Positions 12,043 through 24,474 of a stretch of DNA of 64,000 nucleotides are shown piece after piece. The translations under genes were made by a program, and so were the position numbers. Below the pieces are notes generated by a model. The model was given only the letters and a program-made list of their open reading frames with translations. It was not told where the DNA came from and made no database searches. Position 1 is the first letter of the stretch, and the number at the start of each line of letters is the position of its first letter. Source of the DNA: Eutreptiella sp. 'Long Island Sound 2002' (lineage: Eukaryota > Euglenozoa > Euglenophyceae > Eutreptiales > Eutreptiaceae). Location: NCBI GenBank assembly GCA_964036045.1, contig OZ038392.1, forward strand, positions 39,495,806-39,559,805, given 5' to 3'.

Positions 12043-12320
12043 GTGTGGCCACCGCCGCCACCGCCGCGGGGTTCTCCAGCCTCGCGGCCGTTGTGGGCAC
12101 CACCGGAGCGCTCGTGGCCGCCCATTTGACCATCCCCACCATCGCCGCCATCTTCGGCGTCGTGGGAACGGGGCTCTCCGGCTACAAAATGGCCCAGCGC
12201 ACCGCGGGGCTGCAGCAGTGCGAGTTCCAGCCTCTGCGCCACACGGAGCCGCCGCAGATCCCGGGGATCGATCCGCGGGAGGTCGCGGGAGAGCGCGCGG
12301 GCTCTCTGTTTGCAGCGCAG
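12043..12320 (+). CDS. TMCO4: Exon 6: TMCO4-like second membrane segment
   Basis: Phase 1 entry (G|GT gives Gly). A long Ala/Gly/Val/Thr hydrophobic hairpin (GFSSLAAVVGTTGALVAAHL, then PTIAAIFGVVGTGLSGYKM) ends with the GYKM signature that follows the membrane hairpin in TMCO4 proteins. CEFQPL then matches the conserved 'EF.F.PL' strand that normally leads straight into the hydrolase. Here the hydrolase continuation (LHVTIAVTGF) is not found until 36.5 kb. Ends at GCGCAG|gtttgg, phase 0; the last ~30 codons after QPLRH are less certain. Confidence 0.88.
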
Positions 12321-14359
12321 GTTTGGGACCTCGTGGCTCTGGGCGTTTGGCGGGAGGTGAGGCGGTGCGTAGGAGGAGGGTCCCCCCCTCCCTCCAGACC
12401 CCCTCCCCCCTCCCTCCTCCTCTTCCAGTGCTCCAGCCCAGATATTGCCTGTTACATTTTCTGGAGAAGAGGTCCCTTTGGCCCTGGGCCGCAAAAATTT
12501 CTTCGGCATTCATCATCACATTTTTATTTGTTATTACTTTTCCTCCGTCCCTTGAGGCCAGAGACCCGAGGAGGCGGGGGGTTCTTCCCCGACCCCCTGA
12601 CACCCCCCCCCCTCCCTCCTCTCCTCCAGTACATCCCTGGCCCTGAGGTTGTGCATGACCGACGGCCATGTTCAGGCACCAGATTCCGTCATATCTTTGC
12701 GTCCTTTGACCGGCCAACCACCGCCCGAGTCCATCGCACGTCGGTTGACTGGCCAGTGAATCCTCGGCACCGGTCATTCGGCGATCAGAGGGGGACAGGC
12801 CGCCAGTCAAGGCCCGTAGAGGTACCACAAACAATCGATTTGCACCCAGGCACTCTCACAGACACCAGCACAGCACAGCACCGCACCGGCATACCCACAC
12901 CCCCGCCTGTTTTCAGTCCCCCCCCCCCTTCCCCCTCCCGCACATCCCGGAGGCCCCCCTCCACAAAACACACCAGAGTTGCGTAGTGTGGCTGTCCCTG
13001 CCCTTACCCCCCTCTCCCCCTGTCCGGACCCCCTCCCCCCCTCCGGGCCCTGCCCCGTTTCCCGTGGGTGTTCGGGCCCAGAGCTGCACTGAAACGCCCC
13101 CCCATGTGCGTGCCCCGGATGCTCGCGGTAGGCTCAGCGCCGCAAACACCGGGCGACACCTCCTGCGCTGTGGCTGCCCAGCATTTTGCTTAACAACTCA
13201 GCATCTCCTGGGGTGGGGGGGGGGGGGGGGCTAACACCCCCTCCGCCCCCCCTCGGATCCCCCGTAAGTGATGGGGCCAAGTTTTTCTCCGGGCCTTCGG
13301 CCAATCAAAACCTTTCTCCGGCGCCTTCGGCGCAAGTCAGTTTAGACCCCAAAATTCCTTCGGCGCCTCTAACAACTCAGCCCCCCCCCCCCCCCGGGGA
13401 CCTCCCCAGCCCCCATGCCCCTAGATTGTGCCCATGCCCACTCCCGACTGCCCACTCGTGACTGCTGACACAGGGTGCAGGGTGCTTGAGGCCAGGTGCT
13501 GCCGGCCGACATTGGTGCACCCGGGGGGCCCGGTGTACTGTGACTGCCCACCATCTGGAGGGGTCTTGTGCTCTGTCACGGTCCTATGAGGCACCGTAGG
13601 GGGGCTTGCGGTGCTGACACTACCCATCAGACGCTAGTTGCGGCTTGGCCTAGGATGGTGCAGCGAGTCATGGGCCCTCAGTTTGGGCTTCATGGCTTGT
13701 GTCCTCGGGATGCGGCCCCCGGAATGCTTCCTCTCCGTCCATCCATCCATCCATCTTCCCCGCCCCCCCCCTTTGGGCCCCCCCAGCCCCCCCCCCCCCA
13801 CGGTGACCTGGCACCAGTATAACAACCCTCAGGATGGTAGTTGGTCGCACGCATGGAGGCGGAGCACGGGACAGGCGGGCACTACGGCAGCCGTGGACGT
13901 GGTTGAGACGGTGGACGGGGTGCTGGTGGACCGGACGGTGTACAGGGCCGGCGGCGGCGGCGTGGACAGGACGTGGGGCCGGCCAATGGCGGCGGCCCAG
14001 GGGTGTGACTGGGTAACGCCTCCCGGCGGCACCCGCGGTGGCGCTCTGTGCGCCGGCCTTGTGCCTCAACTACCAAGGCAAGCCGGGGGGGGGGCAACGG
14101 GTACGGTGGTTAGACAGGGGAGGGCAAACAGGATGTGTGGGTGCGGTCAACGGCAGGCAAGGGCGAAGCAGGTGGCCGGCCACCAGGTTCTGTGCGCGTT
14201 GCGGTTGGCGGCCCTCGCTACGGCAGTGTGTGAGATGCGGCTGAGTGGCAGTGGTGAAGCATGGGGGCGTGGAGGGCCCCCGCGCCACTGCCCAGCCTGA
14301 AAGGAGTGCGTCGGAGGCAGATGAGAAGTCGAGGATGAGAGGACAACAGCCGAGGAGCG

Positions 14360-15399
14360 ATGGTGAAGCGGGGGCCGTGTGGGTCCCGCGCCATTGCCCG
14401 GCATAGTTCACGCGGCCAGCGGGCTCCGGAAGTGACGGAAGAAGTGACGGAAGGAGATGAAGAGGTAGTGGTGGAAAGATGGACATGGTATTACAAAGGC
14501 ACAATGCCACAAATCACGTACGGACAAAAGCAGCTGGGTCGGTGGGCAAGGGGAGAGAAGCGGCGCGACCAGGGAACATCTGTGTGCCTTTGCAAAAATC
14601 ACACCATGGCAGCAAGACAACCGCCGATTATAGGGGCCTTCCTCAGTGCAAGAGAGGCCAACCACAGAGTTGACCTCAACACCCTGCCAACAGACCGCAG
14701 GTGGAAGCACATTGCGGTGACGGACGTGATTCGTGTGAACGACGTGTACGTCAGCGCGCAGAGGGACCTGGCGACGGCCGACTTGACGGACGCAAAGGGG
14801 GCACAATGGCATGACTACGGGGCATTGGCGGACGTCACCCTGGCGACAAGTGCAACTGCGTCACGAGTTCGGATATCGTTCATCCTCCAAGACCAAGTTC
14901 TCCTGTCGGCATGGGCGTGCAAAGACATTGGGGAGGATCAGGTAGCCACCCTGCGGAGCTCCATGGACTAGAGAACCTGGTGCAAAGTACGTGGAGACGG
15001 GCACGGGACGAGCTGATCGCCCACGTGACCGAAGACGTGGCCCGTTGGGCGTCGGTACAGGCGGTACTCGCGAGAACGGTCCCGTTGGCGAACTTAAAAA
15101 AGAAGCTGAAGGGGGCGACGTGGGTGGAGGCACAGCCGATCCTCAAGGGTGAGAAGACCTTCCCCCCAACGGGGGGCATGGGTGCGGAGGGTCAAAGAGG
15201 AATGGTGGCGGTAGCCAGCCACGTTGCGTGGGCGGAAGCCCTCCATCCGGGGAAGAAGTCCACATGCGATCCGGCTCTCCGGTGGCACTGGGATGACCTC
15301 CACATAGCGCAGGACAATGACGAGCCGGATGTGGACCTGGATGTAGCTAGACAGCTTTTCCGGCTGGCCCCGAGGGCCGTGCCTCAAGATCCTTCGTGA
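14360..15399 (+). pseudogene. LINE ORF1 fragments (gag-like), N-terminal part
   Basis: Two overlapping frames (14360-14971 and 14911-15399) with protein-like composition, for example DVIRVNDVYVSAQRDLATAD, LIAHVTEDVARWASVQAVL and ALRWHWDDLHIAQDNDEPD. The switch of frame within the overlap indicates a frameshift. No family recognised beyond position upstream of the zinc-knuckle ORF. Confidence 0.55.
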
Positions 15400-15630
15400 A
15401 GGGGAGACCGACGTCCAGCAGAAGTGCTAGTACATCAACGCCCACCACCGGGGGCGGCCCCAGGCTGGAAGCCGCCCTCGCAAAGGCTGGTGGATGAGAT
15501 TGTCCGGGAGTACGTGAATCTTGGAGGGTCAGCGTGCACAACTGTACGCAAGGTCCTGGAGCGCGATCCTCAAGCCCCGGGACAATTGTGAGCGGCGGCG
15601 GCCCTTGGTGATGAATGGACACGTGACCTT

Positions 15631-16941
15631 GTGCAGATGGCCCAGGAGGATGTACTGCCGGTGGGAGTGGGGTGTCGCTTGTGCGACGCTATCCGGGACG
15701 CCGACAAGTCGGAGAACAATAGAGACATTCGGAGAGAGGAGCGCGATCAACGAGCGGAAGTTGGGAAGCAGGTCTTGGGCAAACATACACGCGCAGCGGC
15801 GTTCAACGCCACCATGGAGGCCTGCTTTGGGACGGGGTTCGATCCAGTGGACTATGACGCGCGAGGGAGGATCTCCCTCAAGTGCTCTCGCAAAGTTGCG
15901 GACGCACTGTGCAAAGGTATCTTGGTGGGGGGCCAATCGGTCCGTGCGGAGTCCGAAGAGCCATCCGACGATGAGGACGTGCCCTGCCGCCCCAAGGGAG
16001 GAGCGAAAGAGATGAGAGGGTCCGCGGAACGGGGCCATGAAGGCAAAGGCAAGGGCAAGGGCTTCGGCCGAGGCCTAAGATGCTATGGGTGTGCTTCCAC
16101 CCACCCGTGGTCCCGGTGCAGGCTGGTGAAGTACGAGTCCCGGAAGGAGCTGTGCGGCAAGTGTGGAGAACAAGGACATCTACAGGAGCTATGCGAGGTG
16201 ACCAGGGCAAGTTGTGAATGGTATGTGGCGGAGTACGGCAGGCCGTGGGAATGGAGAGTGAACCTCGTCCCGAACGTGGAGGAGGAGCGGCGCCGGCCTC
16301 GGGAACACAGTGGGTCTCCCAAAAGGAGACACCGATCCAAATCGCGGTCGCGGTCCCCTCGATCAGGGCGTTCAAGGAGCCCTCGGAGCCCAAGGAGCCC
16401 AAGGAGTGACTCCCGGGGGAGGAGAAGGAGCCGGGACGGAGGACGTGGACGGGACCGAGAAGGCGGCATCGCGTGGGGCAGGCGTTGTGCCCAAGGGGAC
16501 CGTGATCGGGATTATGATCGGGAGTACGAACGGGATTGCCCCCGGGGATGGGAGCAGGCTCAGGGAGGACATCCGGACACAAGCTGCCCGATGGCACTAC
16601 CGTGGCACTGGGGATGGAGCCCCCAACCGACGGCACCGAGCCCAGATGCAGGGCAGCGGGTACCCTCCCCGTGGGACGGGCATCCCTCGGGCACGACGTG
16701 GACAGGGGGCCGGGTTCTCCCGGCGCCAGGGGGCAAGGCCCGCAGACGCCCTAGCAGCTCCCGCAGCAACAAGGTGCGAGCCGACCATGGGAAGACCGCC
16801 CTAACGGTTGGGTTAGTCATTTTTCATTTTTCGTTTTCGTTTTCGATGTCTTGTAAGTCCGCGGACACCGGGTTTCTCCCGACCTCAAGTGGGGGGCTGT
16901 TGGGAGAAGGGCTGGGGGGATGGGCTGGGGGGATGGGCTAG
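15631..16941 (+). pseudogene. LINE ORF1: CCHC zinc-knuckle and RS-rich protein
   Basis: Residues ~150-190 hold a Cys/His cluster: CYGCASTHPWSRC (CX2CX3HX4C, off-consensus) followed by CGKCGEQGHLQELC (canonical CX2CX4HX4C). This is the nucleic-acid-binding signature of retroelement gag-like proteins. A Ser-Arg-rich tract (SRSRSPRSGRSRSPRSPRS) follows, then a low-complexity tail. The start is not defined; the open frame has no clear ATG context and continues earlier gag sequence in another frame. Confidence 0.75.
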
Positions 16942-19380
16942 GGGGTCCCCCTGTGGATGAGGTCAGGGAAGTATTATAATGGCCATACCCCATCGGACGC
17001 GGGCCCCTCCCCCCCTGGACCCCCACCCCCCAGACCAAAGTGACCACCGCGGGGAAAGACAAAATCGCCTCGAAGAGAGGTTGTTAGATCGAGCGCAAGC
17101 ACGTACGTCGTATACCCGAGCCCCAGAAACAGCTTTCAGGTCCCTTGGCGGCACGGCCGGGGTATGTGTGAATGGTTCGACGGACCAACAAGCGCGATGG
17201 TGGCCCAGCGGGTTTCTCGGGGCAGAGTCCCAGCGAAGTTTACGTACATGACACAACATCCGCCGAAAGACAGGAGGACACGAGGCGTGTTGAGCGCCCA
17301 ACAGTGCATGGTGCCGACGTGGGCTTTATGTGCTTTGTTATGAGTGTGCATGGACGCAGGGCGTGTCCGGGGATGGAGCAGGCACGGGACGGTGGCAGGA
17401 GGGTCCGCGATAGGCCGCAGACATAAACGGAGTGCGCATCGGGCGGGGACGGCAGCAACAATAATGTGTGGTGAGGTGGGGACAGGCCTGACAGTGGAGC
17501 GGGGATGTGCGTACGGCGAGGGCTCCGACTTCCGGTGAGGTGCACTCGCCTAGGGATTGCAAAGCGGGGTCGTACGATAGAAGTGCAATGGCGCCCAGAG
17601 ATCGCACCTAGGACATGGAGCATGGTGGAGGGGCGATAGTGCTCGTGATGAGTAATGGTGCAGCCGGCCGAATCGCCGTAAGCGGGGAGTCGCCAGAAAC
17701 TCAGGGTGGGGGTTGTGGAGCGTGAGAGCGCGGTGAGCCCGCGGTGTGCTGCATGTGTCCGCAGACTAGAGATGCAACAACATGAAGTGTGGGCTTCCCC
17801 CGAAGCGGTTGTGCGGCACTAGCTAGAGATCTTCTCGCAGCCGTACCCGAGCCACAGAAGTCGGCGCCCGCCGGGTCTGTTGGATGGGCAGTGTCTGACA
17901 GGGGCCCTCCGCAGGGTGGCGCCGGGGCTGCTGACGCTGGTGGACTACCTTTTGGGCACCCTCCATGCGTGGATATGGGAGGGGGCTAATGATCTCACGC
18001 TGTGCCGGTGGTGGGAGCGGTATCGCATGAGGGATGGTCAAGATTGCGTGGGGGTACGCCTGCGGGCGGTGGATGCGGCGCTGTACTGGCGCTATAGGCG
18101 CGTTGACTTCGCCTTTGTGATGGCCCTGCCCATTGGACGTGACTGATGGAGGTGCCCGGAGCGGCCGGGGATGATGGTGCGGGTCCTGTTTCATAGGGAG
18201 GCGCTGCCCCCACCTGTGCGACACAGGGGGCGCCCGTTCGCCCCCCGCCCCCCCCCCATGAGGTGGCGGGAGGCCCAACACAGGGTGCTCCTCTTGGAAG
18301 GATGGGACCCACGGGGAGAGGGCCACGGGTGCGCAGTGGATGAGCGAAGTCGTATTTACGACACGGTGAGGGACCACCCCACTACGGCGGAGCAGAGATG
18401 GGAAGAGGCCGTACGCCGGGTGCAGGCGCGTGTGCCCTACGTCACGGCGGGGGCCCTTGTGGCGCTCCTGCCGGTGAACTCGCAACTGGCAACGAGGGGA
18501 AATCCTCAGAGTCCACCGGCACTCTCGCCGATCACGAGGCACGCAAGAGATTTGGTGAGAAAGTGGGTCCAGATTTGGACGGTAGGGGCGGAACTGCGGT
18601 GAAGGCAGCGTAGGTGCACACCCCCCCTCTTGCTGTGGCGTGCACCGTGCAGAATGTTACTCCACGATGACTGGGGCCACGCCCTAGCGGCGGAATTGGC
18701 CGCACAACCTCACCCGCCGGAGGAAGCAGCTTGGATGGAGGCCGGTTGCCCGGATCTGCGGGGATGAGCTCGCACAGAGGTCAGCCGGTGGCGGTGCCCG
18801 CTAACGTACGTGCGGGAGCCAGTGCTGATCTTCGAGATCGACCAGTTGCCGTGGCCGATGGAGTCGGGTGCCCGACGGCAACTATGGCCGCCATCGGTGG
18901 ACCCCGAGTGGACGGGCCCCCTTCGCAGGGCTATGGGGTCTGCGTCGGCAGCGCCGGCGTTGGTGTTCAAGCTTTGGCACGCCCGAGGAGAGGTCGTGCT
19001 GGGGGACTTGCAAGGGGCGTCGGCACTGTTGGCCTTAGGGGGGGGCGCGGTCCTACACCAAGGGGATTTCTCCCTCTTGCTACCAAGGGGGACGGCGGTG
19101 CGATGGCCGCGGGGCAGCCCGGGCACGTCGGCGGAGTGGTATGTACCCCAACAACGGCGAGTCCGGTGGGGGGGCACGGCCGCCACTTGGGTCCGCACAC
19201 TGCTGCTGGCAGTGGAAATGTACTCCGGCCAGAGGAACCAACGGCCGTGCTGGGGGAACAGCAGAGTGCGTCCTCCGAGGAAGAAGATGAGGGCCCAACG
19301 GACAGTTCATCCTCCTTAGCCTCGGGGTCGGAGGATTGGGACAACGACCAAGAGGTCACGGACCGGAAGGCACCACGGCA
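16942..19380 (+). pseudogene. LINE inter-ORF region or broken ORF2 N-terminus
   Basis: Open pieces at 17880-18146 (LRRVAPGLLTLVDYLLGTL), 18171-18602 and 18810-19319 have coding-like composition but sit in different frames with stops between. No domain recognised. It includes a short dispersed repeat at 17030-17115 shared with 25275 and 29386. Confidence 0.4.
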
Positions 19381-20073
19381 CGGGTTTCCCCTCCGGCTGG
19401 GGGTACTCAATGTGCGGGGATGGCCCGGAGGAAGGCGGAAGTGGAGGCCACTATGCGATGACAGCGCCTCGATGTCCTGGGCGCCACAGAGACACACTCA
19501 CGCTGGCAAGGATGGCAGTTTGCCCCCTCATACACGGCGTTGGAGTTGGGTGCCGTGGACGTGGAGGGGAAGGCGGTGCTAGTGCCGGACGAGGCGGAGT
19601 TGATCTTGCGCCCCGAGGGGGCCACAAATACCGAGTTCGTGGTGGTGGTGCAGTCAGGAGGGGTGGACCGCTTGCGAGTGGTGCTGGTATATGCCTGGCG
19701 GGGGGGCGGCGGACCCGGCGGTGTACTGCCGGTGGACCGGCATCGTCACGACTTCCGTCCTGCTGGTGGTTGTCATGGGGGACTTCAACAAGGACGCCCG
19801 GAGGGACCCGCAGCTTAGCCAAGTGATCAAGGAGTCGGGTAATCAAGTTCAACCGCCCCGGTGGGCGTGGACGTGGCGGGGCGCGGGAGCGCATGCAGGG
19901 CATCACTCCATGATTTACTTTGTGCTGGTCCCGGAAGGCCTACCCGTGCGGGAATGTCGGCTAGTGCGACGTATGCCGGTGCGCACCGACCACCGGCTGG
20001 TGGTGGTGGACGTCTCCTTGGGGGGGGGGCACGCCCGGCTCGGCTGGGGGTCCTTCCCCGGCCGGCCCAGGTA
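19381..20073 (+). pseudogene. LINE ORF2 endonuclease-like (EEP) segment
   Basis: LGVLNVRGW resembles the N-terminal 'NVRG' strand of apurinic-like endonucleases of LINEs. VVVMGDFN contains the GDFN active-site motif. RRMPVRTDHRLVVVDVS resembles the terminal SDH motif (TDH here). The three motifs are in order but in different frames, so the copy is broken. Confidence 0.65.
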
Positions 20074-20472
20074 GCCCACCGGCAGGTGCCGGAGCACCAG
20101 TGGGAACGGTTTGCAAGGGACCACAAAACGTGGTCCTCTACGTGGGAGCCTCATCCAGACCTCCCCCTCTAGGAATGGGTGGAGCGGACATTGCAGATCC
20201 TATGTGAAGCAGTGCCCCCCCCGGTGGGGACAACGGACATCCAGGTGCACAATGATGTGTGGACCTCCCTCATGGCACGCAAGCGCCAATGGGCGGCCCG
20301 CGAGGGGTTCAATCGAGAGGCAGGTCAAGATTAGCGGCCAGCGGACCTCGCACAAGCCCGGAGGCGTATCCGATGGAGGAAGGGGGGCCAGTTTGCGCCG
20401 ATCCCAACGCTCCGTGATGGGCAGGGCCGGGAGTGTACAGGGGTTGACCTACTGCAGGAGCTGCCGGGGCAG

Positions 20473-21741
20473 ATGGAAGCCAAGCAGGGCCGTCCGGGAG
20501 GGTTCTTCCCGGACGGGATGATGGCGGCGGCCATGAAGAGGCTGCGGGCCCTGTCCTTAGCAGTCTTGCGGGATGCCACAGCGGCGTCAGGGTGCAAGCC
20601 CTGCATTGAGATGGTCTTGCGGTTCGTGGTGCACCTTCCGCTGCGCAAACGGCCCAAGGTGTTCACCGAGGAGGAAACACGCCCGATAGCGCCGGAGGAC
20701 GAGGTGGCCAAGATCATCGCAGCGCTCATCCTGCGCGAGATGGACTCCTGGGTCGCGTCGTCCCAGTGGGCGTACCAGGCGGGGCGCTCAGCGGGGGAGG
20801 CGGCCCGCCTCATGGCGATGATCTTGGACGAGGCCCGCGAGACCACCGGCCGTGCAACGTTGTACAAGCGGGACAGGTCCAATGCCTATGGCACGGTGGA
20901 CCTGTCGGGAGTGGCGTACCTCCTGAGGCGCCAGGGGGTGCAGCCCCAGGCAGCGAGGTGGTACCGGAGATACCTACAGCAAGTGCGGGCAATCTCCATC
21001 ACGGCGGCGGGTGTGTCACGGGCTTGGAGGTTCAAGATAGGGTTGTTCCAGGGCTCGCCGCTCAGTCCGCGAGTGTACTTGTATCAGGAGAAGGTCTACA
21101 TGGAGGCGGTGGGACCCGAGGACAGGGGGTTCCCGCCCTTCCCGACGAGTACGGGCCAGTTCTGGGTGGCCACGGAGCATTACTCCGACGATGCGGTTGT
21201 GGTGGGAGTGACGGAAGAGTTCATGGTGTGGCAGCTACGCCGGTATGACGAAGTGGCTCCGCGGTACCGAGTGTGCCATGTACTAGAGAAGGAGGAGTAC
21301 TTGAGCATCCAGTGGGATGCCCGGGGAAAAGCAAGTTCGGGGGTCTTGCAAGACCGGCATTACGGGAAAACAACCCGGCGGACGGTGCGCCAAGGCCTCC
21401 GAGTACTAGGGTGCCAAGTGTACCAAGGGGCGTTCGGGGTGCAGGCACATCGAGCAGTTCGAGGCGCGGTGGAGATGTGGAGTGCGGCGCCGGGGCCGGG
21501 GTCCACCGTGAAGGACATGGCCCGGGTGTACCAGGAGCAAGTGGCCTCGCAGGTGGCGGTGCAAGCACAAGCAGTCTCATTATCAGAGAAGATCAGAGAA
21601 GGACGTGTACAAGATGGCGGCCCCGGCGGGCAAGATATGGAGGAAGCATCTGCACCTGCATGTGTGGATGGACTCTTCCACGCCGTGGCATCTATTGGAC
21701 AAGGCGCTGCACGTCAAGCACCTGCGCACAGTGGCGCATAG
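20473..21741 (+). pseudogene. LINE ORF2 reverse transcriptase
   Basis: A 422-codon open segment. RPIAPEDEVAKIIAALILR and WAYQAGRSAGEAARL resemble the 'RPI...K....I' and 'Q.GFR.G' blocks. DRSNAYGTVD fits motif A, with the second Asp replaced by Gly. GLFQGSPLSP is motif B. YSDDAVVVG is motif C with the catalytic DD intact. It reads on past the thumb to a TAG at 21739. The upstream endonuclease and downstream RNase H lie in other frames. Confidence 0.85.
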
Positions 21742-21978
21742 GTTGACAGTGCGTACACAGCTGCGGCCCATGAATGGGCTACGCAGTGACTCCGTGGCAT
21801 GGGCGGTGCGCAGGTGGTTCCGATGGGCGGCGGGCTCCGTGGAGGATCGGCTGGCGAAGCTCCTCGAGGAGATCCAAGAAGAAGTGGTGGTCGTGACGGC
21901 GGACCTCGAGGCGGGCCCAGGGAGACCTTGTCGCTGCCGTGGGCGGAGTGGACTCACCATGCACCAAGGGCACAAGTG

Positions 21979-22926
21979 ATGGTATATACAAATGCGAGCC
22001 GCCGGGAAATGGAGCGGGGTGTGGGCACGGGAGCGGGACTAGTTGTGCAGATGGATGACACCTAGTGGGGGGTAGCGATGCCCCTGCCACCAAAAATAGA
22101 CAACACTACGGCGGAGCTACTGGCCCTGGCTTTGGGGCACTGGATTGCAGGGTGCCCCAGGGACCTTGGAGCACACGCGGGGGAGGTGGTATATGACGCC
22201 CAGACGGCGGAGTCCCTAGTGGAGGGGTGCCCGTATCGATAGTGAGATCCCCTACGAAAAGCAATACAGTGGAGTGTGACCCCGTCGGAGGCGGTCCACT
22301 GGTGGGTACGGGGCCATGTGGAGGCTCCCGACGACGACGCGGACTATGAACGTCGGCGGCAGGGGAATGCCTGGGCCGACAGGTATGCGGAGGTCGCGGC
22401 GCGCAAAGTGCCCGCGGACACCGAGTGGCCCTCCCACTATCATTGGGGGTGGCGTACGTGTCAAGGAGGGCGGACGGCCCAGGGAAGATGGCACATCCAT
22501 AGGCTGGGGTACTAGCGCCCCCCACGACACATGGACTCCTAGTTCGAGGAGCAGCTGACGGCGTACCCGGAAGATGCACTGATCTTAGCCCCCCTACACC
22601 TGGGGGAGTGGCATCCCCCACTCCAAGCGTGTGGCCGATGCCAACACAAGGACAAGACGACATCAAGGTTTCGGTGCTCCTGGCACAGGGAGCGATGGCG
22701 GACGGCGGCGCGGGCGGCGGGGGGTCACTGGAGGATCCCGGATGGGGACGTCCTGCTGGTGGTCTCCAATCTGCCAGGCAGTCGAACGTGCCTGGGGGAG
22801 CAACGGCGAGGCACGCACGATTGGGCTGCTGTCCCGTGGGGACAGTACGTGGCCCCACAGGTGGTGGCGGTACTGGAGTTCCAGCGATGGGCGCAAGTGG
22901 TGCGCCGGTTCGTGGAGGACTTGTGA
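21979..22926 (+). pseudogene. LINE RNase H-like segment and C-terminal Cys/His cluster
   Basis: VYTNASRREMERGVGTGAGL resembles the first RNase H strand (the usual Asp is Asn). After a stop, NTTAELLALALGHWIAGCP supplies the Glu helix. Further on, CGRCQHKDKTTSRFRCSWH gives a Cys/His cluster, and the frame ends RRFVEDL at a TGA. In-frame stops at 22064 and 22241 mark decay. Presence of RNase H after RT suggests an I- or Dualen-like LINE lineage rather than plain L1. Confidence 0.6.
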
Positions 22927-23278
22927 AGGGCAGAGCGAGAGGACAAGAGGACGGGTCAGACAAGGTCCGGGCGAAGGCCGAGCCGGCGGATGCGGGATGC
23001 GGGACTCACAAGGTTCATGTCCCGTGAGGGAGAGAGGGTGAGGAGAGCGGAGACGGGACCGGTACGGGGGACGGTACGGGGCACAGAGACAACAAGAGCG
23101 GGTGCGAGGGGTGCGCGGCAGGGGGACGGGGACGAGAGTGGGAGGAGAGTGGGAAGAGAGCGGGCGGGGAAGGGGAGCATGGGACGTCCAGGGCGGAGAG
23201 CGCCACCCATACCCGTTGACGCGGCATAGGTCCGTTGGGGGGACTCCCCAAGGCACCGGCCGCCATAGCCGTGTTGTA

Positions 23279-23300
23279 CAACCAACCAACCAACCAACCA
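23279..23300 (+). repeat. (ACCA)n tail of the LINE
   Basis: Five to six ACCA units directly after the last LINE-like sequence, consistent with a simple-repeat 3' tail. C-runs follow. Confidence 0.7.
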
Positions 23301-23714
23301 GCCCCCCCCCCCCTTTGGACCTCCCCAGCCCCCCCCCCCCTTTAAGCAAAACTCTGGGGCTGCCCAGTGGGAGTGCCGTGTGCCTGCGCAGAGGGAAGTC
23401 GCTTGTGGAGGACGGCACATGTCTGTGGCCAACCGTCCGCTCACATGCTCTGCCCCGTCTGAGGCTGCCCGGGACCAATGGGATGTCCGGGGGGGGCCAG
23501 GAGCACAGCACCGCATGTCTCTGGCACGGGCCTCGTGGTCGTTTGTGGGATCGACGAAATCATTGAAAAGGCCCCAAGGCGTTGTCTGCGATCGTCTGCA
23601 GCGCCGCGTTGGGGGGTCCGGTTTCCTGCGCGTACCCTCGGGGGCACGTCCATATGCAACGTCACGAACCGTTACGAATCCCCTTCCCTCCCCCACGCCC
23701 CTCGCATCCCCCAG

Positions 23715-24011
23715 TCCCGCGCGGGGTACCTCGTGGAGCCGGGCCGGGGCGTCATCACCGGCAACAACGTGCGGGCCCACATCAAGACCCGCTACAACGA
23801 CCGGGCCTCCGTCGTGGTGGCGCTGCAGAACCGCAGCCGCCGGCCCCTGCAGCACCTGTGGCACGGGTTCATCGACGAGCAGGTGGGCGAGTGGGCCCTG
23901 CGGCCCCCGAGCGTCGTCCCCGCGGAGACCGACGGGGTGTTCGCGGTCGTGCGGCTGCCGGCGCGCAAGGGCGAGTGGGGGGTCTTCGTGGCGGCCGTGT
24001 ACTGTTGTGAG
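23715..24011 (+). CDS. Exon 7: actinoporin-like beta-sandwich, copy A first half
   Basis: Entry after TCCCCCAG, phase 0, matching the end of exon 6. Contains NVRAHIKTRYNDRASVVVAL and NRSRRPLQHLWHGFIDEQVG, then EWALRPPSVVPAETDGVFAV and WGVFVAAVY. The order [V/I]AL-x-N-x-S, LQ, F..G.W...PP, then a G-V-x-Y strand repeats in copies B and D. It follows the strand order of actinoporin-type cytolysin folds (PF06369-like), a membrane-binding beta-sandwich. Two donors keep phase 0 (23997 and 24012); I chose GAG|gtgtgc. Similarity is by eye and no activity is claimed. Confidence 0.65.
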
Positions 24012-24474
24012 GTGTGCGTGGGCCCTCTGCGTTGCGCTGTGCTCTGCGCTTTGGGGGCCGGCTGCTGCGGAAACGTCCGGGTGTAGCCCCCGGGGACGGT
24101 GGTCGTGCCGGTGGGCGCACTGCGTCTCGCCCGCAGAGGCCGTCGCGGGTGTTGTGCTTTTTGTCCGGGCCCCAGACCCAAAACCCCGTCTCCGATGCCC
24201 CGCCGATGCGCGGCACAAGGCCTGCGCATTGCACGACGGGTTGAGGGATGGGGTACCGCTATTGAGGGATGGGGTACCGCCACGGGACATCCCTCCGGCC
24301 GTGGGGGCCGTGGTGGGGCTACGCACGTCCCACTGCCGTGCCGTGCCCGTTGCGCACGGCATGTCCGTGTGGATGAGGAACATGACATGGCCCAGGCCAG
24401 CCACACCGGCCCATCGCGCTGCCCACGCCCTGCGCCCGTCCCCCTCCGTCCCCCATGGCCCCCCTGTGTCTCAG
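24012..24474. other. Intron 7
   Basis: 463 bp, GC-rich, with a tandem pair TTGAGGGATGGGGTACCGC at 24240-24282. Ends CCCTGTGTCTCAG. Confidence 0.6.

Larger units (their letters stand above)
13802..23300 (+). mobile_element. Degenerate non-LTR (LINE) retrotransposon
   Basis: In order: gag-like ORF1 fragments, a CCHC/RS-rich protein, an endonuclease-like segment, a reverse transcriptase, an RNase H-like segment and a terminal Cys/His cluster, all on the plus strand. Multiple stops and frame changes show it is inactive. The 3' end is placed at an (ACCA)n tail at 23279-23300, typical of simple-repeat LINE tails. The 5' end is set at GTGACCTGGCACCAGT (13803), a motif also found at 43792. The true 5' limit is uncertain, and no target-site duplication was identified. 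Confidence 0.8.
12321..23714. other. Intron 6 (11.4 kb) hosting a LINE
   Basis: 12321-13800 is C/G-rich with no gene seen. It contains paired CTTCGGCGC-type repeats near 13300-13370 and a (CCAT)n run near 13740. 13.8-23.3 kb is a decayed retrotransposon. 23300-23714 carries C-runs and a TCCCCCAG acceptor. Confidence 0.7.

Noticed and set aside
22106-22963. Long minus-strand frames opposite the LINE (also 22663-23511, 22956-24404, 23792-24901)
   Set aside because: GC-rich shadows of the plus-strand retroelement and exon 7; Pro/Arg-rich with no domain.
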